This document shows positions 50,532 to 59,552 of a stretch of DNA of 64,000 nucleotides, in pieces. The position numbers were made by a program, and so were the translations under genes. The stretch covers positions 3,472,001 through 3,536,000 of the forward strand of contig CBDCCY010000004.1 in assembly GCA_965215155.1 (NCBI GenBank), given 5' to 3'. The stretch's first letter is position 1. Every line of letters begins with the position of its first letter. The DNA comes from JAGWAJ01 sp965215155. Lineage in GTDB: Bacteria; Acidobacteriota; Vicinamibacteria; Vicinamibacterales; UBA8438. A model generated the notes under the pieces. It did not search any database. It saw nothing but the letters and a program-made list of their open reading frames with translations, and had not been told where the DNA came from.

Positions 50532-52094
50532 ATGATGCGCCCTGGCCGGTTCGGTGCGTTGTCGATGCTGGTCTTCCTGCCGACCGTGGGAGCCGCGGCC
50601 TTCGAGCCTGGTGAATCGGTCGTAGCAGCCGTCCAGGCAGGGGACGTAGCGGCGGTGCGCATGCTCCTCGACGCCGGACGGGTGGAGGTCGATGCCTCCG
50701 AGCCGGACGGCACGACCGCGCTCCACTGGGCGGCCCACCGTGACGACCTGGCCATCGTGGAACTCCTGATCGGCGCGGGCGCGGACGTCAACCTCACCAA
50801 CGACTACGGCGTGACGCCGCTCTCGCTCGCCTGCACCAACGGGAGCGCGCAGGTCGTGGCCCGGCTGCTCGACGCCGGAGCGGATCCGGAGATGCGCACC
50901 GCGGGCGAGACGGCGCTCATGACGGCCGTGCGCACCGGCAGCGTCGATACCGTCGAGGTGCTGATCTCGCACGGGGCGGATCTCCGTGCCACGGAGGCCG
51001 CAAGCGGTCAGACGCTCCTGATGACGGCCGCGGCCGAGATGCACCCCTCCCTGGTTCGTCTTCTGCTCGCCCGGGGGGCCGACGTGCATGCCCGATCGGT
51101 CGTCGGCTTCACTCCGCTCCTGTTTGCGGTACGGGCCGGCGACCTCGAGTCGGTCAGGCTGCTGATCGGAGGCGGCGCGACCGCCAACGAGAGACTCCCC
51201 GCCGCAGGAGGAGCGCCGGGTGCCGCCGGAGCAGGCGACGACGAGGACGGGGGTACGCCTCGAGGGACGACCGCCCTGGTCCTGGCCATCGGGAACGCCC
51301 ACTACGAGCTCGCCCGATACCTGCTGGAGCAGGGTGCCGATCCGAATGCCGACAGCGAGGGGCAGACGGCGCTGCACGCACTGGTCTCCACGTTGAACTG
51401 GGAGGGCCTGGGAGGTCCGGACGCGGAGGTCACCGGCACCGGGAGGCTCGATGCGCGGGACCTCCTGGCCGTGCTTCTTGCAGCAGGGGCGAACGTGAAC
51501 GCCGGGCTGACGCAGGCACTCGGGGGGGGCATCATCAGCGGCTTCTCGGTGGAGCCGCAGGCGATGCTGGGCGTGACGGCGTTCTGGCAGGCGGCCCGCG
51601 CCGGCGACATCCGCACGATGCGCCTGCTCGCGGACCACGGCGCGGACGTCCACCACGCGACCGAGCGAGGCACGACGCCGCTCATGGTGGCCGCGGGCGT
51701 GGGCTTCACGGACGGGGCGACACCGGGTTCGGAGGCCGACGCGCTCGAAGCCGTCGAGTTCCTGGTGGAACTCGGCGCCGACATCCATCACAAGCAGGGT
51801 ACGGACCCGGACTGCACCCCTCGCAACTACTCCGGCGGTGGCGGTTCACGCAACCTGCCCGGCCTGGTGTGCGGCTGGACCGCACTGCACGGCGCGGCCG
51901 TGCGGGGAGCGGACTCCATCGTGCAGTTCCTCGTGGAGAGGGGCGCCCGCCTGGACGTGCAGGACAAGGCGGGGCAGACGCCGCTCGAGGTGGCGGAGTT
52001 CACGTCCCTGAACGCTACCTCGTACGTCCGCGAGAGCACGGCACGGCTGCTGCGCCGGTTGATGATCGAGCGGAACCTGCTGCCTGCGCAGTGA
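50532..52094 (+). CDS. Exported ankyrin-repeat protein
   Basis: A 520-residue protein with a short signal-like start and about ten ankyrin repeats, e.g. TALHWAAHRDDLAIVELLIGAGADVN, TPLSLACTNGSAQVVARLLDAGADP and TALHGAAVRGADSIVQFLVERGARLD. A Gly/Ala-rich insert near residue 225 and a NYSGGGGSRNLPGLVCG loop interrupt the repeats. It binds another protein, presumably outside the cytoplasm. ATG 50532 follows aggaggtcgtg. It precedes the GMC oxidoreductase gene by 33 bases, so it may belong to its operon. Confidence 0.88.
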   Translation: MMRPGRFGALSMLVFLPTVGAAAFEPGESVVAAVQAGDVAAVRMLLDAGRVEVDASEPDGTTALHWAAHRDDLAIVELLIGAGADVNLTNDYGVTPLSLACTNGSAQVVARLLDAGADPEMRTAGETALMTAVRTGSVDTVEVLISHGADLRATEAASGQTLLMTAAAEMHPSLVRLLLARGADVHARSVVGFTPLLFAVRAGDLESVRLLIGGGATANERLPAAGGAPGAAGAGDDEDGGTPRGTTALVLAIGNAHYELARYLLEQGADPNADSEGQTALHALVSTLNWEGLGGPDAEVTGTGRLDARDLLAVLLAAGANVNAGLTQALGGGIISGFSVEPQAMLGVTAFWQAARAGDIRTMRLLADHGADVHHATERGTTPLMVAAGVGFTDGATPGSEADALEAVEFLVELGADIHHKQGTDPDCTPRNYSGGGGSRNLPGLVCGWTALHGAAVRGADSIVQFLVERGARLDVQDKAGQTPLEVAEFTSLNATSYVRESTARLLRRLMIERNLLPAQ

Positions 52095-52127
52095 CGGCGA
52101 GCCGGCCGCGCGGGGGAGACGTAGCAG

Positions 52128-53795
52128 ATGGCGACTTCCGACATCGCGGATGTCCTGATCATCGGCAGCGGCGCGTCCGGGGGGCCCTTCGCCTGGTCGC
52201 TCAGCCAGGTCCCGGGAATCAAGGTCGTGTGCCTGGAGCAGGGCGACTGGGTGGCCCGGCCGGCCGACTCGCGCGCGGAAGGCGACGGGGAACGGCAACG
52301 GCTGGTCACTCCGCCGCCGCGCGAGGGCGTTCGCCACTTTGCGAACGGCTACCCGTACGATCACTCCGCGTCCTACTGGCAACCCATCCTGGGCAACGCC
52401 GTCGGGGGCGCCACGGTCCACTACGCGGCCCTCTGGGCCCGACTGCGTCCTTCGGATTTCGTGGCCGGCAGCCTGTCCGGCGTGGGGGAGGACTGGCCCA
52501 TCCGGTACTGGGACCTGGAGCCTTACTACGATTCCAACGACCGGATGGTCGGCGTGTCCGGCGTCCCCGGCAATCCCGCCTACCCGCCCAAGGCGGTCGA
52601 CCTGATGCCGCCCCATCCGCTCAACAAGGCCGGGGAGGTTCTGATCCGCGGCTTCGACAAGCTGGGATGGCACTGGTGGCCGGGCGAGCGGGCCGTCGTG
52701 ACCGCGCCGCACGACGATCGGCAGCCCTGCCCGCAGAACTGCGAGTCGTGTCACCAGGGGTGCCCTCGAGAGGCGAAGAACAGCTCCGACGTCGTCCACT
52801 GGCCCGCGGCGCTGCGGAACGGTGTCGTGCTGAAGACGCGGGCCCGGGTCCGGGAGATCACCGTCGACGGGGACGGCCTGGCAAGCGGCGCGCTGTACTA
52901 CGACGCCGACGGCCGCCTCAACGAGCAGCGCGCACGCCTGGTGGTCGTGGCCTGTAACGGAATCGGCACCCCGCGGCTGCTCCTCAACTCGCGGTCCCGC
53001 TACTTCCCGCATGGCCTGGCCAACGGCAGCGGGCTGGTGGGGAAGGGGTTGATGGGCCACCCCAAGGCCACGGTGGTGGGCCTGTTCGACTATGAGGAGC
53101 TGGCGAACCCCGTGCCCGCCAGCACGTTTCTGACGAGCGACGAGTTCTCTGACAGCGCCGATGGCCGTGGATTCGCGCGCGGCTTCTGGATCCTGTCGGG
53201 CGCCTACCGCGGGCCGATCGAGGCGGCGCTCGGCGCGCAGCCGGAGTCCATCGCCTCGGCTGGTCCCCCCGAGCTGGCCGCCGGACGCGCGTCCGGACGG
53301 GAGGTGCCGTGGGGTGCGGCGCACCACACGGCGCTCCGGGAGCGGCTCGACCAGACCGTGGCCGTGATGATGTACTGCGACGAGCTTCCCGAGGACTTCA
53401 ATCGCGTGGAGCTCGATCCCAACCTCACCGACGATGCCGGCATCCCCGCCCCCAAGCTGTTCTATCGGCGGGGAGAGAACACGCAGAAGATGCTCGACTA
53501 CGGAATGGAGCGCTGCAAGGAAGTGATGGAAGCGGCCGGCGCAACCCGGATTGTCTCGGCCGAAAAGGTGGCTCCCGCACCCGGACACTACCTGGGCACG
53601 GCCCGCATGGGCACCGACCCCGACCGGTCGGTCGTCGATCGGTGGGGCCGCGCTCACGACGTGAGGAACCTGTTCATCATCGACGGCAGCGTGTTCACGA
53701 CCGCCGCCTCGTGTGTTCCAACGTCGACGATACAGGCGATCGCCTTGAGGACGGCGGACTACGTCAAGAGCAACGCGCAGGAGCTGCTGGCTTAA
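52128..53795 (+). CDS. GMC-family oxidoreductase
   Basis: A 555-residue FAD enzyme. The N-terminal Rossmann motif VLIIGSGASGGPFAW binds FAD. ATVHYAALWARL and the C-terminal GHYLGTARMG and SCVPTSTIQAIALRTADYV match the GMC family, with the active-site His/Asn region near GHYLGT. It oxidises a sugar or alcohol. The next gene encodes a gluconate-2-dehydrogenase-subunit-3-like protein, the usual partner of the GMC enzyme in membrane-bound dehydrogenase complexes; no cytochrome subunit is next to it. ATG follows gggggagacgtagcag. Confidence 0.9.
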   Translation: MATSDIADVLIIGSGASGGPFAWSLSQVPGIKVVCLEQGDWVARPADSRAEGDGERQRLVTPPPREGVRHFANGYPYDHSASYWQPILGNAVGGATVHYAALWARLRPSDFVAGSLSGVGEDWPIRYWDLEPYYDSNDRMVGVSGVPGNPAYPPKAVDLMPPHPLNKAGEVLIRGFDKLGWHWWPGERAVVTAPHDDRQPCPQNCESCHQGCPREAKNSSDVVHWPAALRNGVVLKTRARVREITVDGDGLASGALYYDADGRLNEQRARLVVVACNGIGTPRLLLNSRSRYFPHGLANGSGLVGKGLMGHPKATVVGLFDYEELANPVPASTFLTSDEFSDSADGRGFARGFWILSGAYRGPIEAALGAQPESIASAGPPELAAGRASGREVPWGAAHHTALRERLDQTVAVMMYCDELPEDFNRVELDPNLTDDAGIPAPKLFYRRGENTQKMLDYGMERCKEVMEAAGATRIVSAEKVAPAPGHYLGTARMGTDPDRSVVDRWGRAHDVRNLFIIDGSVFTTAASCVPTSTIQAIALRTADYVKSNAQELLA

Positions 53796-53832
53796 CGGCG
53801 GCCCGCGGTTGCGTGCGAAGGGGGCGGCGGAC

Positions 53833-54567
53833 ATGGCAGATCGCGCGAAGAGAGACCCGGGCCGCCAGGGTACGCGCTGCCATCCGGAAGCGGCGATCTC
53901 CAGGCGGAAGTTCATCCAGGGTGCGGTCGTGGTCTCGGCGGCGGCCGGGGCGGCCGCGTTGCCCGCGCGGGCCCGAGCCGGCACGGCGCGCACCCCGACG
54001 AGCGCCGTCGCGGAGGCGGCAGCCGGAGGTTTGGACGCGGAGGCGTACCAGGTGCTGACCCCGGAGCAGGGACGCGTGTTGGCGGCGGTCCTCAACCGCA
54101 TCATCCCCGCCAACGACGTGATGCCCGGGGCCGGCGACGCCGGGATCGCCCGGTTCATCGACGGCGTTCTCGCGGAGGCGCCGCATCTGAGACCGCACGT
54201 CATCGCGTTGCTGCACGAGGCGGACGCCCGGGAGCGGTTTGCGGGCCTGACCGAGGCGGAGCAGGACGCCCGGCTTCGCGAGATGGCGCGCCGGCACCGG
54301 GAGTGGTTCGACACGCTGCTCCGGTCCGCCTACACCGGGTACTACAGCGAGCCTCGCGTCCTGGCGGCCCTTGGCCGGGGCTCGCACGCGGAAGTCGCGA
54401 GCCCGCGGCACTTCGACACCAGCCGGCTCGACGCCGTTCGGAAGCGCGGACCGATATACAGAGACGCGTCGGTTGCCGGCCGGTCGGTTGCGCGCGGCAC
54501 CGAAGCTGGCCGGCGCCTCGGCCCGGGCCCTGCCGCCCGCGCAACGTCCGATGGAGGACCATCATGA
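53833..54567 (+). CDS. Gluconate 2-dehydrogenase subunit 3-like Tat-exported protein
   Basis: A 244-residue protein with a twin-arginine signal peptide (SRRKFIQGAVVVSAAAGAAAL). The body (LTPEQGRVLAAVLNRIIPANDVMPGAGDAGIARFIDG) is the gamma-subunit pattern of gluconate 2-dehydrogenase-type complexes. It likely chaperones or accompanies the GMC subunit through the Tat system. ATG 53833 is 37 bases after the GMC stop; its own stop overlaps the cyclase start by 4 bases. The C-terminal 40 residues are low-complexity. Confidence 0.85.
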   Translation: MADRAKRDPGRQGTRCHPEAAISRRKFIQGAVVVSAAAGAAALPARARAGTARTPTSAVAEAAAGGLDAEAYQVLTPEQGRVLAAVLNRIIPANDVMPGAGDAGIARFIDGVLAEAPHLRPHVIALLHEADARERFAGLTEAEQDARLREMARRHREWFDTLLRSAYTGYYSEPRVLAALGRGSHAEVASPRHFDTSRLDAVRKRGPIYRDASVAGRSVARGTEAGRRLGPGPAARATSDGGPS

Positions 54568-55565
54568 GACTGAGACCCGTTGCCGGTGGTGCCGCGGTCG
54601 CGCTCCTGGTTGCCGGAGGGCTCGTCGCACGGCCGTCGTCGCAGAGTGCGCCGTCGGGCATCGGCGGCTATCCGGTGCTGACCCAGGAGGCGTGGGACCG
54701 GATGTTCCGGGAAGTATCCAACTGGGGCCGCTGGGGGCCGGACGACCAGCTTGGCGCCGTCAACCTCATCACGCCCGAGAAGCGCAAGCAGGCGGCGGCG
54801 CTCGTCAGGACCGGCCGCTCGGTGTCGCTGGAGCATCAGTTGATAGAGACGGCCGACCCCGACGTCCATACGCCCTTCCAGAAGTTCAACCACGGCAACA
54901 AGCTCGTTTGGGAGACCGTGCACGGGGGGACGTTCCACAGCCACGTCGACGCCCTTTGCCACTTTTTCTACAAGGGCAAGGCGTACAACGGGTATCCGAG
55001 GGAAGAGGTCGAGGACGAGGACGGGTGCCACAAGCTGGGCATCGACGTCTGGAAGGATGGATTCATTACGCGCGGCGTCCTGATCGACATCCCTCGTCTC
55101 AAGGGCCTTCCGTGGTTGGAGCCGGGCACCCCGGTCACACTCCGGGACATCGAGGAGTGGGAGGAGGAGACCGGCATCGAGGTGCTGCCGGGCGACGCGG
55201 TGTTCCTGCGCACGGGCAAGTGGGCCCGGCGCGAGGCGCTGGGCCCGTGGAAGGTGGGCATGGCCGGGCCCGACGCCGGGTGGCACTGGTCGGTCATCCC
55301 CTGGTTCAAGGCGCGGGACGTGGCGATCATCGCCGACGACGGACCGAACGACGTGCGCCCGCCCGGCGTGGAACGGGGCGTCGGACTGCCGATTCACACC
55401 GCGGCGCTGGTCGCCCTGGGGGCGGTCATCCTCGACGGCCAGGACCTGGAGGCGGTCGCCGACCTGGCGGAGGAGCTCGGTCGCTGGGAGTTCATGGTCA
55501 CCGGCGCGCCGCTGAACATCAAGGCGGGGGGAGGCTCGTCGATCAATGTCCTGGCGACCTTCTGA
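54564..55565 (+). CDS. Cyclase family metal-dependent hydrolase, exported
   Basis: A 333-residue member of the cyclase/kynurenine-formamidase family (PF04199). A signal-like hydrophobic start (residues 5-25) precedes the domain. Conserved residues appear in WGPDDQLGAVNLI, the metal-binding block GGTFHSHVDALCHFF, PRLKGLPWLE, and LPGDAVFLRTGKW. It hydrolyses an amide or ester. ATG 54564 sits within the stop of the preceding gene (ATGA), so it is in the GMC operon. Confidence 0.87.
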   Translation: MRLRPVAGGAAVALLVAGGLVARPSSQSAPSGIGGYPVLTQEAWDRMFREVSNWGRWGPDDQLGAVNLITPEKRKQAAALVRTGRSVSLEHQLIETADPDVHTPFQKFNHGNKLVWETVHGGTFHSHVDALCHFFYKGKAYNGYPREEVEDEDGCHKLGIDVWKDGFITRGVLIDIPRLKGLPWLEPGTPVTLRDIEEWEEETGIEVLPGDAVFLRTGKWARREALGPWKVGMAGPDAGWHWSVIPWFKARDVAIIADDGPNDVRPPGVERGVGLPIHTAALVALGAVILDGQDLEAVADLAEELGRWEFMVTGAPLNIKAGGGSSINVLATF

Positions 55566-55635
55566 CGGATCTCCCGGGGGCACGGTCCGGTCCGGTCGCT
55601 GGAGCGAAACGGCGCGTCAGGAAGGGAGAACGGGA

Positions 55636-56499
55636 ATGGCGTCCGGACGAACCACGTGGAGACTTCTCGCCCTCGTGGCGGCCGGCATGGTCGGCGCGTT
55701 TGCCGGCGCGCCGCTGGCCACCGGCGAGGCGGAGTCCGAGCCGGCGACGGCGCAAGAGGCGGGCAGCACGCGGCTGTACGTGCTCGATTGCGGGTACATC
55801 TTCATGGTCGACGAGATTCTGGAGATCCTCTCGCTGGCGCCGGACGAGGTGCCGTCGCGGGACATGGCCGTGCCGTGCTATCTCATCGAGCATCCGCGGG
55901 GCACGCTGGTGTGGGATACCGGCCTGCCCTTCCCGCCCGACGCGGAGAACACGCTCGAGAGCCAGCTCGCCGAGCTGGGCTACGCCTTCGGCGACATCAC
56001 CTACGTGGCGATGTCGCACATGCACGGCGATCACGCGGGCAACGCGAACGCCTTCAAGGATTCGATCTGGCTGGCCCGCGAAGCGGAGCGCGAGTACGCC
56101 TTCTCCGGGGAGACCGAGGGCGTCGGCTGGGGGACGCCGGAGATCTACAGCGAGCTGGAGAACAGCGAAACGATCGTCATCGAGGGCGACGATGACCACG
56201 ACGTCTTCGGCGACGGGCAGGTCGTCATCGTGTCGACGCCCGGACACACCCCGGGACATCAGGTCCTGTTCGTCGATCTGGCGGAGACGGGTCCCATCGT
56301 GTTGAGCGGCGACCTCTATCACACGGCCCCGAGCTACGAGCTGAGGCGGGTCCCGACGTTCAACTTCGACGAGGCGCAAACGCGTGCCTCGTTCGAGAAG
56401 CTCGACGCCTTCATGGAGGAGACGGGCGCCGAGCTCTGGATCGAGCATGACTACGCCCACCACGAGTCGCTGCGGAAGTCCCCCGAGTACTACCAATAG
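55636..56499 (+). CDS. Metallo-beta-lactamase-fold hydrolase, exported
   Basis: A 287-residue MBL-fold protein with a signal peptide (residues 8-29). The zinc motif is HMHGDH (128-133) in MSHMHGDHAGN, followed by STPGHTPGHQVLFVDL, LSGDLYH and the distal IEHDYAHHE. The layout CGYIFMVDEI...MAVPCYLIEHPRGTLVWDTG is like N-acyl homoserine lactonases of the AiiA type, so quorum quenching is one possible role. ATG 55636 follows gaagggagaacggga. It is 70 bases after the cyclase stop. Confidence 0.85.
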   Translation: MASGRTTWRLLALVAAGMVGAFAGAPLATGEAESEPATAQEAGSTRLYVLDCGYIFMVDEILEILSLAPDEVPSRDMAVPCYLIEHPRGTLVWDTGLPFPPDAENTLESQLAELGYAFGDITYVAMSHMHGDHAGNANAFKDSIWLAREAEREYAFSGETEGVGWGTPEIYSELENSETIVIEGDDDHDVFGDGQVVIVSTPGHTPGHQVLFVDLAETGPIVLSGDLYHTAPSYELRRVPTFNFDEAQTRASFEKLDAFMEETGAELWIEHDYAHHESLRKSPEYYQ

Positions 56500-56833
56500 T
56501 GCTCCACCGGTGGCCCTGCGACGAACGCTGATCGCCGGCGGCGCCCGGGCGGCGGTGGTCGCGGCGGGTTCCATGCAGGTGCATGCCCAGGCGGGCCGCC
56601 ACCCGGCGGCCCGGCACGGCGGGAGCCCGGTGGTCGTGGGGCAGGAGTCAAGGAGCACTGGCGGGCCGCCCCCGCGAGGGTCGGCGCCTCCGGCCGGTCG
56701 ATCGCCAGCGCCAAGAACACGCCGTGAACGCGACGTGAGGGTCCGCCACGGCGTCTGCGCCTGCCGGATGCCATGCTCTCGGTCTAGAATGAGTTGCCGG
56801 AATACCGTTACTTGCCTTGCCGGAGGGGAACCG
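56500..56833. other. Intergenic stretch without a recognisable gene
   Basis: Only low-complexity Arg/Ala/Pro frames without binding sites are seen on either strand. Confidence 0.5.
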
Positions 56834-56962
56834 ATGCTGGGCTCGCTCGGCCTGGAGCCCGGAATGCTGCTCGTCCTCGGCGGCCTTGGCGCACTGCTGT
56901 CGTGGCTGGTGGCCGGACCGCGCCGCAAGGGCACGGCAATCAGGGCCCGGAAGCGGGGATGA
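56834..56962 (+). CDS. Small membrane protein
   Basis: A 42-residue protein from ATG 56834 with a strong cggaggggaacc binding site. One hydrophobic helix (MLLVLGGLGALLSWLVAG) precedes a basic end (PRRKGTAIRARKRG). It overlaps the convergent membrane protein gene by 23 bases. No family identified. Confidence 0.55.
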   Translation: MLGSLGLEPGMLLVLGGLGALLSWLVAGPRRKGTAIRARKRG

Positions 56963-58328
56963 TGGCCCGGACGGCCGACGGGAGGTCCTGCTCGAGGAGG
57001 CGCTCGCCCGAGAGCGGCTGATACATCGGGTGCCCGAAGGCCAGCGCCAGCGCGACCGCCACCTGCAGGAGCACGAACGACGCGGCGAGCGCGCGGCGAG
57101 GCGCCGACGCGCCCCCGAACGCGGCCCGTAGCCAGGCCGCGACCGGCAGGCACGCGGCGTGGAGCGCGATCACGACGTGCCAGCCCTGGACGGGGACGGG
57201 AGACACCGCCGCGGAGGCGACCAACGCCACGAGGCACCACCCCGCGTACGCGCGAAACCAGTCGTCCGGGGACACCGCGCCCGGGGCGTCGGCCGCACGG
57301 GCCGCCGACCGGCCGCCGAACGGCAGACCCTCGCGGAAGTAGTCCCGGGACGCCAACAGCGCCACGAGCACCGAGAGGACGCTCAGCCCCACAAGGGCAG
57401 GCAGCAACCCGGACGCGAGTGCCGTCCCGACGTTCGGCTCGACGACCCCCGCATCGGCGAAGGAACTCTCCCGCAGCCGGCGCCCGATGTCCGGGGCGCC
57501 CATTCGGAGCCAGTAGGCGAGCGCCTTCAGCGCGTTCAGTCCCCCCACCGCGAGGCGAGAGAAGTCCTCCGTCTCCCCGGGCGCCATGCGGGGCAACGTG
57601 CCCGCAAGCCACGCCTGTGCTGTGGGAACGAGGGTGAGCCCGCCCGACGCTACCCCCGCCAGCGCCCCGCGCCAGTCGATGCGGATCATCCGCCGCGCGG
57701 CGAGGAGCACCGTCAGCACGACAAGGACGACGAACGAGGCGTGGAGCTGCAGGGTGACAGTTAGCGTAGCCGCCAGCAGCAGGCTCCAGCCGGGATGCGG
57801 TCCCCCGCGCAGGCGCCACGTGCTGGCCAGGTGCAGCGCCGCAGGCAGGAAGACGTACGCCGGCTCCCACACGAACCCCGCGTGGTAGAGGCGCCACGGC
57901 GACAGCCAGTACGCGGCGAGATACGCGGCCAGGAACGCCCCGCCCAGCGCCCGCCCGAGGCAGATCCCCAGCACGGCGACGCCGGTCAGGTGACCGGCGC
58001 CGATGAGCAAAGCCGGCGCACGATAGTCCGCCCAAGCCTCCAGGGGACCGGCAATCAACAGCGGCAGCAGGGAGCCGGGGATGTGGCCCCCGCCGCTCAT
58101 GTACTTGGCGACGGGCGGCAGCCGTCCGGTCTCCAGCAGGTCGAGGCCCGACAGGAACAGCGCGTACTGGTCCCCGTAGATCCACTGGCGGGACCAGAGC
58201 ACCGCCTGCAGGACGCCGCCGCCGATGAGCACGGCCCCGATGACGAGTGCCTGCCCCTTCGCGAGCCCGTGTCCCCCGCCCTGTCTCGGCACACCGGCTA
58301 GAATAGCCTCGACCGGGCTCGAGGGCAT
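56940..58328 (-). CDS. Polytopic membrane protein
   Basis: A 462-residue protein with about ten hydrophobic segments, e.g. VIGAVLIGGGVLQAVLWS, LLPLLIAGPLEAW, FVVLVVLTVLLAA and the C-terminal FVLLQVAVALALAFGHP. The pattern WIYGDQYALFLSGLDLLETGRLPP...GGGHIPGSLLPLL resembles the glycosyltransferase-like ArnT/PMT-type layout, but no firm motif is present. ATG 58328 is chosen; an upstream ATG at 58379 would overlap the tRNA-like fragment. Function unknown. Confidence 0.7.
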   Translation of the reverse strand: MPSSPVEAILAGVPRQGGGHGLAKGQALVIGAVLIGGGVLQAVLWSRQWIYGDQYALFLSGLDLLETGRLPPVAKYMSGGGHIPGSLLPLLIAGPLEAWADYRAPALLIGAGHLTGVAVLGICLGRALGGAFLAAYLAAYWLSPWRLYHAGFVWEPAYVFLPAALHLASTWRLRGGPHPGWSLLLAATLTVTLQLHASFVVLVVLTVLLAARRMIRIDWRGALAGVASGGLTLVPTAQAWLAGTLPRMAPGETEDFSRLAVGGLNALKALAYWLRMGAPDIGRRLRESSFADAGVVEPNVGTALASGLLPALVGLSVLSVLVALLASRDYFREGLPFGGRSAARAADAPGAVSPDDWFRAYAGWCLVALVASAAVSPVPVQGWHVVIALHAACLPVAAWLRAAFGGASAPRRALAASFVLLQVAVALALAFGHPMYQPLSGERLLEQDLPSAVRAIIPASGP

Positions 58329-58354
58329 CCAGCCGCCGTTGGCTCTCGAAGGCA

Positions 58355-58385
58355 GGGCCGCTGCGCAGTGGTAGAGCACCTGACT
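58355..58385 (+). pseudogene. tRNA 5'-half fragment, left boundary of the defence island
   Basis: gggccgct at 58355-58362 and cagtggtagagcacctgact at 58366-58385 match the 5' half of the intact tRNA-Lys at 61549-61580, with a 3-base tract differing between them. The match stops at the anticodon loop. No T-arm or acceptor 3' strand follows. It fits the left copy of an attachment site in which the integrated DNA supplied the 5' half of the tRNA gene. Confidence 0.65.
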
Positions 58386-58480
58386 CTCAACCGTCCAGGC
58401 GTGGCGCAGGAGTCCCCTAACATACTGTCCCTATTGAGTTTGCCTGCCGCCCCATCGGGTCGCACCGGGTCAGAAACCGC

Positions 58481-58521
58481 TTGGCAGTACCCGAAACGGC
58501 TGGCAGTACCGCTGGCAGTAC
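58481..58521 (+). repeat. Three copies of ttggcagtac/ctggcagtac near the left end of the island
   Basis: Copies lie at 58481-58490 (first base t), 58500-58509 and 58512-58521. A further copy is at 61528-61537, 11 bases before the intact tRNA. Clustering just inside both ends suggests protein binding sites for integration or excision. Confidence 0.55.
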
Positions 58522-58646
58522 GAGCACGGGACCGCGTCTCCCGTACTTTCCCGCCAAGCGTCCCGACCGGCCGCCATCAGTCCCCAGAAGATTCGCCGCG
58601 GCCGGCCGGTCCAACCACGCCGCCTCAGTCACCGTGAGCAACGCCC

Positions 58647-59516
58647 GTGAGCAGCGACCTCATCAGCCCGAAGACACGCCTCGAGTTCCGAGAGTACTTC
58701 GTCAGCACGTCCGTCGCCCGCGTCGACGACGCGTTCGCTCTGGCCGCTATTCCCCTTCGTGAGGACTTCGATCCCCCCTGTTCTGGCGCAAGACGGACTC
58801 GCGTTGAGCAGTACTACGTCAGCGTGGACTTCGCCAACTGGACGGACGTGCGCCGCGTCTTGGTCGTGTACGAACACGTGCTTGATGAACTCGAACACGA
58901 GGTCGCGCACGGGGAGGACCCCTGGAAACAGCACGCAGCGAAGACCCTCGACTCCCTTCTGCGATGTGTCCGTCGTGACGGTTTCCATTGGATTGACGGA
59001 CACCTCGTTCCCGCCTCCAAGAGGTCCCGATTGCGTGACCTTCACGATGCCATCACGGCCGTCAACGCACCCGAGTTGGCCCAACAGCTCTCCCGTCTCC
59101 GACAGGCAGTCGATGAGGACCCGGCATTAGCCATCGGAACCGCCAAGGAAATGCTTGAGACAACGTGCAAGACGATTCTGGAGGACCAAGGTGTCTCGTT
59201 CGATACGGGCTCCGATCTTCCTGCGTTGCTAAAGGCGACCAGAAGTACCCTGAGGCTCCTCCCTGACGATGTACCTCAGGCCGCTCGGGGTGCCTCCACG
59301 ATCAAACGGCTGCTCAGCAGTCTCGGCCAGATCGGCTCGGGCCTCGCCGAACTCCGCAACCTGTATGGCAGCGGTCACGGTCGGTCGGCGCGAGCCAAGG
59401 GGCTTTCGGCTCGCCATGCCCGGCTTGCTGTCGGCGCAGTAGCAACACTCGTTCAGTTCCTCGTCGACACTCATCGAGAGCGGAAAGCCGACTCCCACGG
59501 CACATCACCTGGCTGA
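58647..59516 (+). CDS. Abi_C-type abortive infection protein
   Basis: A 289-residue protein. Residues 150-280 match the Abortive infection C-terminal domain (PF14355-like): DEDPALAIGTAKEMLETTCKTILEDQG, DLPALLKATRS, then IKRLLSSLGQIGSGLAELRNLYGSGHGR and ARHARLAVGAVATLVQFLVDTH. The RN....HG pattern recalls HEPN-type RNase motifs. The N-terminal half (LEFREYF, VDFANWTDVRRVLVVYEHV) is unclassified. It is alone on the + strand in the island, facing the abiE pair. Phage defence by abortive infection is inferred from the domain. Confidence 0.8.
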   Translation: MSSDLISPKTRLEFREYFVSTSVARVDDAFALAAIPLREDFDPPCSGARRTRVEQYYVSVDFANWTDVRRVLVVYEHVLDELEHEVAHGEDPWKQHAAKTLDSLLRCVRRDGFHWIDGHLVPASKRSRLRDLHDAITAVNAPELAQQLSRLRQAVDEDPALAIGTAKEMLETTCKTILEDQGVSFDTGSDLPALLKATRSTLRLLPDDVPQAARGASTIKRLLSSLGQIGSGLAELRNLYGSGHGRSARAKGLSARHARLAVGAVATLVQFLVDTHRERKADSHGTSPG

Positions 59517-59552
59517 CTCTTCGAGATGCACGTCGACGCGGCATACCCGCTC

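Noticed and set aside
58366..58400. A functional tRNA-Glu suggested by CTC in the anticodon position of the left tRNA fragment
   Set aside because: The anticodon stem does not close and no T-arm or 3' acceptor strand follows, so it is only a 5' fragment.
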